From Crocinitomicaceae bacterium (GTDB taxonomy: Bacteria > Bacteroidota > Bacteroidia > Flavobacteriales_D > Crocinitomicaceae): DNA of 64,000 bases. The notes below the pieces were generated by a model. The model saw only the letters and a list, made by a program, of their open reading frames with translations. It did not search any database and was not told the DNA's origin. A program made the translations under genes and the position numbers. The stretch lies in contig JAKVAR010000108.1 in NCBI GenBank assembly GCA_022447585.1, positions 124,001 through 188,000 on the forward strand. Reading direction: 5' to 3'. Positions 1-8,029 of this stretch are shown in pieces (the first letter of the stretch is position 1; each line of letters begins with the position of its first letter).

Positions 1-1
1 G

Positions 2-514
2 ATGGCAGATTATTATAACTTACCAAGTGAAGTCGTAAAAATCGGATTTAAATACATCGCAGATATCATGGTTGCTGAAGACGTTTTAGTTGGAGGTGAA
101 GAGTCTGGTGGAATTGCGACTAAAGGACATATTCCAGAAAGAGATGGAATTTGGATGGGATTAATTATTTGGGAATTTATGGCGAAGTCAGGGAAGTCAT
201 TAGATGATTTAATCGAAGAGGTCTATGAAATTGTTGGCCCGTTCAAGTTTGAACGCTCTGATTTACATATTACGGAAGAATTAAAAACTAAAATCGTTCA
301 GAATTGTAAAGCTGGAGAGTACAAAAACTTCGGGAAATACACTGTGGATAATGTTGGTACAATTGATGGGTTCAAATTTTTCTTCGATGAGAATCGTTGG
401 CTAATGATTCGTCCTTCTGGTACTGAACCTGTTTTAAGAACGTATGCTGAAGCTCCTACTTTGGAGGAGGTAAGAGAGATCTTGAGTATTTGTGAAGAAA
501 CGATTTGTAAATAG
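2..514 (+). CDS. Phosphohexomutase (phosphoglucomutase/phosphomannomutase family), C-terminal part
   Basis: This is the last 170 codons of an alpha-D-phosphohexomutase; the N-terminal part with the catalytic phosphoserine lies outside the window, so the in-frame ATG at position 2 is not taken as the true start. Visible motifs are the sugar-binding loop GGEESGG (about residues 31-37 of the fragment) and the phosphate-binding loop RPSGTEP near residue 137, both diagnostic of domains 3 and 4 of the family. The enzyme interconverts sugar 1- and 6-phosphates in the cytoplasm. It is separate from the GlmM at 28.1-29.5 kb, so the genome has at least two family members; glucose or mannose specificity cannot be read from this part. 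aroC starts 3 bases after its stop, suggesting co-transcription. Confidence 0.9.
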   Translation: MADYYNLPSEVVKIGFKYIADIMVAEDVLVGGEESGGIATKGHIPERDGIWMGLIIWEFMAKSGKSLDDLIEEVYEIVGPFKFERSDLHITEELKTKIVQNCKAGEYKNFGKYTVDNVGTIDGFKFFFDENRWLMIRPSGTEPVLRTYAEAPTLEEVREILSICEETICK

Positions 515-517
515 GTT

Positions 518-1579
518 ATGGCTGGTTCATCATTTGGTACCTTATTCAAGTTAAGCACTTTTGGTGAGTCCCATGGACCTGCAATTGGAGGTGTAATTGA
601 TGGGGTGCCAGCAAATGTTGAATTATGTATAGAAGAGATTCAAAACCAATTAGACAGACGTAAGCCAGGGCAATCTGCTATTGTTACACAGCGCAAGGAA
701 TCGGATGTCGTGCAAATCCTGTCGGGTGTTTTTGAAGGTAAAACTACAGGAACTTCAATCGGTTTTGTTATTGTGAATGAAGATCAAAAATCGAAAGATT
801 ACAGTCACATTCAAAATTCTTACAGACCATCTCACGCAGATTATACGTACGATAAAAAGTATGGTATTCGTGATTATAGAGGAGGAGGAAGATCTTCAGC
901 GCGTGAAACTGCATCGCGTGTTGTTGCTGGAGCTATTGCCAAACAAATCCTTGCAAAAATTGGAGTCGATATTGTAGCTTATGTTGATCAGGTTGGACAT
1001 ATTCGTCTTGCAGACAAGATAGATTACAATGAAATTGATAATAACCCCGTTCGTTGTCCGGATGCTGCAATTGCCAAAGAAATGGAAGCTTTCATTAAGT
1101 CCGTGAAGAAGGAAGGTGATACCATTGGTGGTAGTGTGAAGTGTGAAATCAATCATTTACCTCCGGGATTAGGTGAGCCAGTCTTTGATAAATTACATGC
1201 AGAACTAGGTAAAGCAATGCTTTCAATCAATGCGGTAAAAGGTTTCGAGTATGGTTCTGGATTTGATGCTATTGAAATGCGAGGTTCTGACCATAATGAC
1301 CTTTTTAATCAGGATGGCTCTACAAAAACGAATAATTCAGGTGGAATTCAAGGCGGGATTTCTAATGGAATGCCAGTAACTATGCGTATTGCATTTAAGC
1401 CTGTTGCAACAATTATCCCAGAACAAGATTCTATCGATAAGGATAGTGAAGTTGTTAAGATAGTGGGTAAAGGACGCCATGATCCATGTGTAGTACCTAG
1501 AGCAGTTCCTATCGTAGAAGCAATGGCTGCAATTACTATTTTAGATTTCTATTTAAGAAATAAAGCGGTTACTCTGTGA
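518..1579 (+). CDS. aroC: Chorismate synthase
   Basis: AroC converts 5-enolpyruvylshikimate-3-phosphate to chorismate, the last step of the shikimate pathway, using reduced FMN. The 353-residue length is typical. Family motifs are visible: [14 protein letters not shown] near residue 16, the RPSHADYTY segment, [12 protein letters not shown], and the C-terminal [12 protein letters not shown] region with RGSDHND before it. The ATG at 518 follows the upstream mutase stop by 3 bases and gives the conserved N-terminus with the FGESHG motif close behind. Downstream lies a gap of 575 bases. The assignment is firm. Confidence 0.97.
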   Translation: MAGSSFGTLFKLSTFGESHGPAIGGVIDGVPANVELCIEEIQNQLDRRKPGQSAIVTQRKESDVVQILSGVFEGKTTGTSIGFVIVNEDQKSKDYSHIQNSYRPSHADYTYDKKYGIRDYRGGGRSSARETASRVVAGAIAKQILAKIGVDIVAYVDQVGHIRLADKIDYNEIDNNPVRCPDAAIAKEMEAFIKSVKKEGDTIGGSVKCEINHLPPGLGEPVFDKLHAELGKAMLSINAVKGFEYGSGFDAIEMRGSDHNDLFNQDGSTKTNNSGGIQGGISNGMPVTMRIAFKPVATIIPEQDSIDKDSEVVKIVGKGRHDPCVVPRAVPIVEAMAAITILDFYLRNKAVTL

Positions 1580-1601
1580 GCTGATAAATACTTTAATCCA
1601 T

Positions 1602-1781
1602 TCAATTTTTAACTTTAATTCAGCAGATGTAACTTATGATTTGGAATTAGGTTCGTTAGGATGGGGGAACATTGATGCTTTTGATTGGAGTGCAACTTAT
1701 TGTGACTGCGGTTTTAATTTAACCGGATAAACAGGAATAGCTAATTCAAATACAACTGCTTTTGTTGTTTTTCAAGTTTAA
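1602..1781 (+). pseudogene. Protein-like relic with an internal stop, downstream of aroC
   Basis: The stretch from aroC (1579) to the next gene (2155) has no intact gene. One frame here stays open from inside the end of aroC and reads like real protein, including YDLELGSLGWGNIDAFDW and then CDCGFNLTG. It is interrupted by TAA at 1728-1730 and continues in the same frame to TAA at 1779-1781. No start codon with a plausible promoter was found. The composition suggests a decayed extracellular or cell-surface protein, but I do not recognise the family and chance cannot be excluded. Apart from this and a second fragment at 1912-1995, I see no RNA gene or clear hairpin in the gap. Confidence 0.35.
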
Positions 1782-1911
1782 CATTCTTTTTACCCAACTG
1801 ATGTTACTTAATTGGGGAAATTTCAAATAATGTAATCTCTAAAACGCACTTAGCACGACTCTTTTTGGATTTAGTTGTGACTTCTGTCATATGCGTTAAG
1901 TTGTATTATGA

Positions 1912-1995
1912 CTTGTTAGATGTACTCCTCAACAAGGAACAATTTATTCTATTCCAATGCTTTCAAAACCTTTAGTAGATTTAGAGGACGTTTAA
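1912..1995 (+). pseudogene. Second short protein-like relic in the aroC downstream gap
   Basis: A 27-codon open stretch without a start, between TGA at 1909-1911 and TAA at 1993-1995, reads as protein-like sequence (CTPQQGTIYSIPMLSKPLV). It is in a different frame from the relic at 1602-1781. If both derive from the same lost gene, at least one frameshift separates them. Function is unknown. Confidence 0.25.
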
Positions 1996-2154
1996 TAAAA
2001 TGTGAAGAATCGGTTTTTTTGCCTCTTTTTATCAGCGATTTATATTCATCTTAACTTCGCATCAAAATAGTTGAAATGGAAATTAATATTTCCATTATCT
2101 TATTCAAATTACCTATATTTAAAATGAAAAAATAGTTCAAGATACTTCACTGAA

Positions 2155-3306
2155 ATGGAAAAACAACCAATCATTCTTATACCTGGAATACAAGGAACCA
2201 AATTGAATAATATCAATGATGCCGATTTTAAAACACTCTGGACCGGGATAAAAAAATTCTTCACTAATATTCATGAATTAGCACTTCAGTTTGATGGTCA
2301 AAGCGACAAAGGAGCAGAGAACATAATCGAACGTGCAGATGTGGAGAATTTGGCCTATTCTGAGATAATTAATTATTTGAGAAGTATTGGTTATCGTGTA
2401 TATATATTCGGTTATGATTGGAGAAAATCCAATGAAGAATCTGCAAAAGAATTGGGAGAGTTTATTCAGAGAATTCAACGAAAATTGAATGAAACAAAAA
2501 TGAACTTTGTAACCCATAGCATGGGAGCACTTGTGCTTTCTGCGTATTTAAAAAAGTTGTCAGAGAAAGAACGTTTAAAAGTACTGAATAAAGCAGTCTT
2601 CACAGTTCCACCGTTTTTAGGATCAATGGAGGCTAGCTTTAACCTAACTATGGGAAAATCTAGGCTGTTCAATTCAAGTGATGATTTTCGTAAAGTGGGT
2701 AGAACTTTTCCTGGGTTATATGAGTTGCTTCCTGTTTATGATGGTGCCTATGAGTTTCAAAATAAAAAAACAGAGGAAAATTATAATTTATATGATTATT
2801 CTTCTTTCTGGCAACAATTAAGAAATCCTGAAAGTGAGAGTTATTTATACAAAAATCGCTTAATGACTCATAGGTTAACTGAATTAGGGAAATTAAGAGA
2901 TCAACGTAACTTGATTTTTGATTTGTCTAAAATGAATAAAGAATTAAGGTCAAGATGCATTATTCTCGCAGGAGGCGGAGAGGCAACAAAAGATAAAGTT
3001 TTTGTAACGGAAGATGAAGAGTTTAAATTCTTTTTCGATTATGAGAAGCATGAAGAGAATGAAGATGGAGACGGTACTGTTCCTATTCAAAGTTCTACAG
3101 TCTTTAAAGATTCAATTTTAACTTGTAAAATGAAGACTTCTTGGATTGAAAAAAGAGCAGATTCTAGAGTTATTCTATCTGATTGGCATGCATTCTTCCT
3201 GAACAATGGACGGGTTCAAAATATAATCAAACGATTTATGGACCCAAAGGCGGTGCTCAAAGGAGAGTGGTATCAATCAAGAGGAGGTAAAATCGAAAAA
3301 CTTTAA
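2155..3306 (+). CDS. LCAT-like alpha/beta hydrolase (lipase or acyltransferase)
   Basis: The 383-residue product resembles the lecithin:cholesterol acyltransferase family of alpha/beta hydrolases. It opens with a strand and oxyanion-loop motif (PIILIPGIQGTKLNN). The nucleophile elbow is THSMGAL with Ser122. A GDGTVP motif with Asp306, characteristic of LCAT/PDAT-type enzymes, and DWHAFF with His345 complete the likely triad. Family members attack ester bonds of phospholipids or transfer acyl groups. No signal peptide is seen, so the enzyme probably acts from the cytoplasm. It is followed 9 bases later by a SLATT-domain membrane protein, suggesting an operon and a membrane-targeting role. The 575-base relic-bearing gap upstream fits an accessory insertion. 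Substrate is unknown. Confidence 0.8.
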   Translation: MEKQPIILIPGIQGTKLNNINDADFKTLWTGIKKFFTNIHELALQFDGQSDKGAENIIERADVENLAYSEIINYLRSIGYRVYIFGYDWRKSNEESAKELGEFIQRIQRKLNETKMNFVTHSMGALVLSAYLKKLSEKERLKVLNKAVFTVPPFLGSMEASFNLTMGKSRLFNSSDDFRKVGRTFPGLYELLPVYDGAYEFQNKKTEENYNLYDYSSFWQQLRNPESESYLYKNRLMTHRLTELGKLRDQRNLIFDLSKMNKELRSRCIILAGGGEATKDKVFVTEDEEFKFFFDYEKHEENEDGDGTVPIQSSTVFKDSILTCKMKTSWIEKRADSRVILSDWHAFFLNNGRVQNIIKRFMDPKAVLKGEWYQSRGGKIEKL

Positions 3307-3315
3307 ATATTATAC

Positions 3316-3855
3316 ATGGAAAAACCAGTCCATTTACTAGTTCAAATACAAGAAATTCAATGCGATTCTAAAATAGGGAAGTCACGACATTTCATTGCTG
3401 CTGATCGCAAAGAGAAGTATTCAAAACGATTAGGGATCGCAGTGATTTTAATCGGAGTTTTCATTGGATCTACTTTTATAAAATTTATGGGAGATAAGGA
3501 GGTTCAAAATATTCTTTTAGCAAGTCTCGGTTTTTTATCGGCTAGTTTAGCAGCTATACAGACCTTTTTTAATTTTTCAAAAGATGTCGAAAACCATCGG
3601 AAGATAGGAAATTTTTATCTTGATATTGCTCGAGATTGTGATAATCTTTTATCAAAATATAAAGACCATTTTTTGGGAAAAGATGAGTGTCAAGAGAAGT
3701 TTGAAGGAATTTTAGCACGGTATAAAACAGCGAATAAAGAAGAGGAAGTTTGTCCAAATTCTGATCGTGACTTTAAAAAAGCTTATCAAAAAAACAAAGA
3801 GAATAAAGAAAGACTAAGAAGTTTGAAAAATGAGACAATTTATAAGGAAGTATAA
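3316..3855 (+). CDS. SLATT-domain two-helix membrane protein
   Basis: The 179-residue protein has a short polar N-terminus, two transmembrane helices (about residues 40-58 and 65-86), then the FNFSKDVENHRK segment and a charged helical C-terminus. This layout, with the Phe-rich end of helix 2 followed by a conserved His-Arg helix, matches SLATT domains (SMODS and SLOG-associating two-TM domains). These are predicted membrane effectors in nucleotide-activated conflict systems (Burroughs and Aravind). No cyclic-nucleotide synthase is next to it here; the partner is the LCAT-like hydrolase 9 bases upstream. The next gene overlaps its stop by one base (TAATG). A defensive role is inference only. 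Confidence 0.75.
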   Translation: MEKPVHLLVQIQEIQCDSKIGKSRHFIAADRKEKYSKRLGIAVILIGVFIGSTFIKFMGDKEVQNILLASLGFLSASLAAIQTFFNFSKDVENHRKIGNFYLDIARDCDNLLSKYKDHFLGKDECQEKFEGILARYKTANKEEEVCPNSDRDFKKAYQKNKENKERLRSLKNETIYKEV

Positions 3856-4193
3856 TGTCAATTATCGTTGTGGCTCCAAAATTATTGAATGGTATCCGAA
3901 GAGTATTTCGAATTCGAATGGTAATTAATGGTCTGGCAATATTACCCTTCATCTTCGTGCAGACTTTAGAAAACAAGAATGACCCAGTTTTAATAAATCA
4001 TGAAAGAATTCACTTGCGGCAACAAAGTGAACTCTTGTTTATTGGTTTTGTATTCTGGTATTACATCGCCATGTTTCGCAAAGGTTATAGAGGGATTAGC
4101 TTCGAAAGAGAGGCCTACGCGAATCAATATAATTTGAATTATTTGAAAGAACGAAAACTATTTGCTTTTTACAAATTTATTAATAAAAACTAA
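3855..4193 (+). CDS. Small HExxH-motif membrane protein, unknown function
   Basis: The 112-residue product carries HERIH at residues 49-53, a perfect HExxH metal-binding motif, followed by one hydrophobic segment (about 60-74) and the motif FEREAYAN, whose Glu84 or Glu86 could be a third ligand as in gluzincins. A first hydrophobic stretch lies at about residues 23-37. The arrangement suggests a minimal membrane-bound zinc peptidase-like protein, but catalytic activity is not shown by sequence alone. The start ATG overlaps the stop of the SLATT gene (TAATG), so the two are probably translationally coupled, though it may equally be a core gene of the following set. Confidence 0.65.
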   Translation: MSIIVVAPKLLNGIRRVFRIRMVINGLAILPFIFVQTLENKNDPVLINHERIHLRQQSELLFIGFVFWYYIAMFRKGYRGISFEREAYANQYNLNYLKERKLFAFYKFINKN

Positions 4194-4227
4194 CGCTTCT
4201 TATTCGACTTCACCTTACATTTTAGCT

Positions 4228-4235
4228 TATCTTTA
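4228..4235 (+). promoter_or_regulatory. Possible -7 box before DUF4293 gene
   Basis: TATCTTTA matches the Bacteroidota -7 consensus TAnnTTTG in seven of eight defined and free positions and lies 20 bases before the ATG at 4256. No clear -33 TTTG was found. Confidence 0.4.
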
Positions 4236-4255
4236 CGACTCAATAATTAACAGAA

Positions 4256-4732
4256 ATGATACAAAGAGTCCAAACTTTATATTTAGCAATCATGATTGTT
4301 CTGTTGTCTTTTGTGACATTCGGATCAACTTTATTTAGCTTTGTGAATGAAACTTCTAGATTTGAATTCAGTTCGTACGGAATTGTAGAATATGCGAAAT
4401 CGGATGGGAATATCCTTAGTAATGAGAACTTTCCATTTTTTATAGGTACAAGTGCATTAATTCTTTTAGGGTTTTTAGCACTTATGTCTTACAAGAATTT
4501 GGACCGTCAGTTTAAGCTTGGTAGAATGGTTTTTTTCATCTATTTCGCAATGTTGATTTCAGTAATTGTTCTTGCAACTTTTGGAGATGCAATGTTAGAT
4601 GTTGAAACAGGTCGAAGAGAGATGGGCTTAGGTTTCTTTCTTTTTGTTGCTGGGTTCCCTTTCTCATTCCTTGCTAACACAGGAATCAAGAGAGATAAGA
4701 AATTGTTAGATTCATTAGACAGACTTCGTTAA
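4256..4732 (+). CDS. DUF4293 family integral membrane protein
   Basis: The 158-residue protein begins MIQRVQTLYL and has four hydrophobic segments with short loops, the recognisable pattern of the Bacteroidota-specific DUF4293 family. It is predicted to sit in the inner membrane with no known function. Helices lie at about residues 7-28, 60-78, 87-108 and 122-140. A small acidic loop follows the first helix. The stop is 3 bases before the ABC-F gene start, so the two probably share a transcript, possibly from the promoter-like box at 4228. Confidence 0.8.
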   Translation: MIQRVQTLYLAIMIVLLSFVTFGSTLFSFVNETSRFEFSSYGIVEYAKSDGNILSNENFPFFIGTSALILLGFLALMSYKNLDRQFKLGRMVFFIYFAMLISVIVLATFGDAMLDVETGRREMGLGFFLFVAGFPFSFLANTGIKRDKKLLDSLDRLR

Positions 4733-4735
4733 TAG

Positions 4736-6622
4736 ATGAATTATTTATCGGTAGAAAACCTCACAAAATCATTCGGAGACAGAGTAATATTTGAAGATTT
4801 AATCTTTGGTATTGATCAAGGACAAAAAGTTGCTATTGTTGCAAAAAATGGAAATGGCAAAACAACCTTGCTGCGTTGTCTTCTTGGGCAGGAGTCTATC
4901 GATGATGGACGAATAGTATTTCGTAAAGATCTTCGTGTCGCTTTTATGGAGCAAACCGAGCATATGGATAATTCTAATACTATATTAGAAGAGGTTTTTG
5001 CACACGATTTACCCGAATTAAAAGCGGTTAAAGAGTATAATCACGCCATGAGAATGGATGATGAAGACTTAATCGCTGCTTCATTTGAGGCCATTACAGA
5101 ATTGAATGCTTGGGACATGGAGACGAAGGTCAATCAAATCCTTTCAGTTCTAAAACTAACGGATACAAGTCGTTTGGTAAGCAAACTTTCTGGGGGACAA
5201 AAAAAACGTGTTGCATTGGCCAAGGTTTTGGTTGCTGAACCTGATTTCTTAATCCTTGATGAGCCTACTAATCATTTAGATCTTGATATGATTGAATGGT
5301 TGGAAGAATACCTTTCTAAGTCGAAGTCAACAATCTTAATGGTTACACACGATAGATACTTCTTAGAGGTTGTGTGTGATACTATTCTTGAATTAGAAGA
5401 GAAGACCATATTTAAATACAAAGGGAACTTTAGTTATTACTTAGAGAAGAAAGCTGAACGTCAAGAACAGTTGGCTTCAACTATCGGTAAAGCACAAAAC
5501 CAATTTAAGAAAGAATTGCAATGGATGCGTCGTCAGCCTAAAGCAAGGGGAACGAAGCAAAAAGCACGCATTGAGGCTTTCCATGATACAAAGAAGGTTG
5601 CAAAACAACGGATAGATAAAGATGAGATTGATATTCCTGTAAAAATGGAACGCCTTGGAACAAAGATTCTAGAATGTCATCATGTTAAGAAGTCTTTTCC
5701 AGATACTAAGATTCTGAATGATTTTACTTATACATTCAAACGTCAAGAACGCGTTGGTATTGTTGGTGATAACGGAACTGGAAAAAGTACTTTCTTGAAT
5801 ATGTTGATGGGACTAGAAGAACCTAATGGCGGTAAAATCGTCACAGGTGAAACCGTTGTATTCGGGTACTATTCTCAGCAACTATTGGAGGCTGAACCTG
5901 ATCAGAAAGTGATTGATGTTATTCGCGATATCGCAGAATATATTCCATTGGAGAAAGGACGCGAAATGTCTGCAGCGCAATTTTTAGAGAAATTTTTATT
6001 CCCTAGAAGTATGCACTATAACTTCGTCGAAAAGTTGAGCGGAGGGGAGAAGCGTCGTTTGAAATTGATGACCATTCTTATGAAGAATCCTAATTTCCTG
6101 ATTCTTGATGAGCCAACAAATGACTTGGATATTTTTGTAATGAGCGTCCTTGAAGATTATTTAAGAAGTTTTCAAGGTTGTCTAATTGTTGTTTCTCATG
6201 ATAGATATTTCATGGATAAAATGGTTGATCATTTATTTGTATTTGAAGGAGAAGGGGAAGTCAAAGATATTCTTGGCAATTATACGGCGTTTAGAAAACA
6301 AAAGCAACACGATCAAAAGGAAGCTAAGAAGTTAGCGAATACCATCGATGTAAAAGAGGTTGAAGAAGATACTAGTGTTCAAGTCAAAGTTGAGGCTAAT
6401 AGCGAGAAGCGTAAACTTTCTTTCAAAGAAAAAATGGAATTTGAACAAATTGAAAAGGACATGGAGTCCTTGGAAGAAGAGAAGTCGAAATTAACGCTTA
6501 TTTTGTCTAGTCCTGATTCTTCAAATGACGATTTAATGTCTGCCGGTCAAAGGCTTTCTGTAGTAGTTGCTGATTTAGAGTCTAAAACAGATCGTTGGCT
6601 TGAATTATCTGAATTTGCTTAA
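4736..6622 (+). CDS. ABC-F family ATPase (ribosome-associated type)
   Basis: The 628-residue protein has two ATP-binding cassettes and no membrane segment. The first shows AKNGNGKTT (Walker A), LSGGQKKR (signature) and ILDEPTNHLD (Walker B). The second shows GDNGTGKST, LSGGEKRR and ILDEPTNDLD. A basic linker rich in Arg/Lys (RRQPKARGTKQKAR, near residue 265) separates them, as in ABC-F proteins that bind the ribosomal E site. The C-terminus is a charged coiled coil (about 545-625), which resembles the DNA- or RNA-binding tail of Uup-type members. Role: ATP-dependent rescue or quality control in translation. The gene ends overlapping by four bases, tail to tail, with the sulfurtransferase gene. 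Confidence 0.92.
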   Translation: MNYLSVENLTKSFGDRVIFEDLIFGIDQGQKVAIVAKNGNGKTTLLRCLLGQESIDDGRIVFRKDLRVAFMEQTEHMDNSNTILEEVFAHDLPELKAVKEYNHAMRMDDEDLIAASFEAITELNAWDMETKVNQILSVLKLTDTSRLVSKLSGGQKKRVALAKVLVAEPDFLILDEPTNHLDLDMIEWLEEYLSKSKSTILMVTHDRYFLEVVCDTILELEEKTIFKYKGNFSYYLEKKAERQEQLASTIGKAQNQFKKELQWMRRQPKARGTKQKARIEAFHDTKKVAKQRIDKDEIDIPVKMERLGTKILECHHVKKSFPDTKILNDFTYTFKRQERVGIVGDNGTGKSTFLNMLMGLEEPNGGKIVTGETVVFGYYSQQLLEAEPDQKVIDVIRDIAEYIPLEKGREMSAAQFLEKFLFPRSMHYNFVEKLSGGEKRRLKLMTILMKNPNFLILDEPTNDLDIFVMSVLEDYLRSFQGCLIVVSHDRYFMDKMVDHLFVFEGEGEVKDILGNYTAFRKQKQHDQKEAKKLANTIDVKEVEEDTSVQVKVEANSEKRKLSFKEKMEFEQIEKDMESLEEEKSKLTLILSSPDSSNDDLMSAGQRLSVVVADLESKTDRWLELSEFA

Positions 6623-7428
6623 TTTACAAGAGTACCCCATTCTGTCCAAGAGCCATCATAGATCGTACTTTCTTTTGATGATACTTCCATGAATGCTAGT
6701 CGAAGAATACAAGCCGTAACACCAGAACCACAAGTAAAAACAAGGGGGTAGGATTCTATATTTAGTTCATTAAAAATGTCGGTTAATTCGGTTTTAGATT
6801 TTAAGTAAGCACCATTCTTGACTTCTGTATGCGGCAAGTTAATCGAAGTTGGAATATTACCACTTCTTAGACCTTTTCTTGGTTCTTTTACCTCAGAATT
6901 AAATCGTTGTTTTGAACGCGCATCAATAATTAATTCAGATTTATTTTCAGAAATGGTTTTAATCTCTTCAAAACTTCGAACACATCCATGCTTAAGTTTT
7001 GCCTTAAAATTACCTGATTTTTTAGTGAGATATTTAGTTGATAATTTTTCTCCTTTTTCTGCATAAGAGGTTAGTCCACCATCTAATACGTAAACATTTT
7101 CATGCCCAAAGCTCTTAAACATCCACCAAGCTCTCGGGCTCGTGTATATTCCCTTGTTATCATATATTACAATAATAGAATTGCTGTTTATCCCAAGCTT
7201 GCGAGCTTCACATTCAAACTTTTCCTCCGAGGGGAATGTATTTGGAAATGGAGAAGAAGTATCACTAAAATTGTTTTTTAGATCGAATTTTTGTGCCCCT
7301 GGAATGACCTCAACATCTGATTTAGAACTATCATCTGTTGCCGTATCATCTTGACTCGCATCAAGAATGATCAATTCTGGTAGATTAATATTTTCCAGAA
7401 GCCATTGAGTAGATTTTAAATTCGACAT
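6619..7428 (-). CDS. Sulfurtransferase (thiosulfate/3-mercaptopyruvate type, two rhodanese domains)
   Basis: This 269-residue protein has the tandem rhodanese layout: an inactive N-terminal domain with the SPRAWWMFKSFGHENVYVLDGG segment near its end, and a C-terminal domain with the catalytic loop CGSGVTAC. The CGSGVTA loop is the form found in 3-mercaptopyruvate sulfurtransferases such as SseA rather than CRKGVTA of thiosulfate rhodaneses. I choose the start at 7428 (MSNLKSTQWL) rather than the longer reading because it overlaps the stop of the upstream thioredoxin-like gene by one base, a common coupling arrangement here. It likely moves sulfane sulfur to thiol acceptors in the cytoplasm. 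Confidence 0.9.
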   Translation of the reverse strand: MSNLKSTQWLLENINLPELIILDASQDDTATDDSSKSDVEVIPGAQKFDLKNNFSDTSSPFPNTFPSEEKFECEARKLGINSNSIIVIYDNKGIYTSPRAWWMFKSFGHENVYVLDGGLTSYAEKGEKLSTKYLTKKSGNFKAKLKHGCVRSFEEIKTISENKSELIIDARSKQRFNSEVKEPRKGLRSGNIPTSINLPHTEVKNGAYLKSKTELTDIFNELNIESYPLVFTCGSGVTACILRLAFMEVSSKESTIYDGSWTEWGTLVN

Positions 7429-8015
7429 TATTCTTCTAGAGCAGGATAAGGCGACTCGTATGTTTTGACATAATCTTCCCAAGTGGTCGTCTTGTAAACT
7501 TCTTCACCCAAATATTTCAAAATTGGAAGGAACTCCTCTCTTGTTTTAAACCCAGGAATGGTTTGAATCAATTGAGCTTCGTTACTCATGAAAGAGAAAC
7601 TTGGATAACTCATTTTTCCATTCATTAATTGAGCCGCTAATTCATGGTAACCTCTTCGACCATTAGCAACAAACTTATACGTTTTATCATTGATTGTAAT
7701 GTCACGCTTTGCTTCACCATTGAATTTTACAGCATAAAAATTCTTGTTGATCTCATCTGCAATGAGTTGATCTTGAAATGTGGAAGCATCCATTCTTTTG
7801 CACCAACCACACCAGTCCGTATATAAATCAATTACCCAATACCGAGGTTCTATATTATGCTTTTCCATTGCTTCTTCAATTGAAATCCATTCAATAGGAC
7901 CTTCTTGTTCAGCGTTTATAGATGAAGTTTGAGAGAAAGTATCTTTGGGATGAATAAATGTAAAGCTTAGCATTAAAGTCCCAATAATAGTTACAACTAG
8001 AAATGATTTAAACAT
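7428..8015 (-). CDS. Secreted or membrane-anchored thioredoxin-fold protein
   Basis: The 195-residue product has an N-terminal hydrophobic signal or anchor (residues 3-22), then a thioredoxin fold with DLYTDWCGWCKRM. The CGWC redox pair sits near residue 70, and the cis-proline region is SYPSFSFM near residue 137. Such proteins (thioredoxin_7-like) act in the periplasm in disulfide reduction or as stress thioredoxins. It is transcribed just after the M1 peptidase gene (gap of 14 bases) and is coupled by a one-base overlap to the downstream sulfurtransferase, hinting at thiol or sulfur chemistry for the pair. Confidence 0.85.
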   Translation of the reverse strand: MFKSFLVVTIIGTLMLSFTFIHPKDTFSQTSSINAEQEGPIEWISIEEAMEKHNIEPRYWVIDLYTDWCGWCKRMDASTFQDQLIADEINKNFYAVKFNGEAKRDITINDKTYKFVANGRRGYHELAAQLMNGKMSYPSFSFMSNEAQLIQTIPGFKTREEFLPILKYLGEEVYKTTTWEDYVKTYESPYPALEE

Positions 8016-8029
8016 AATGTCGTTTTTTA

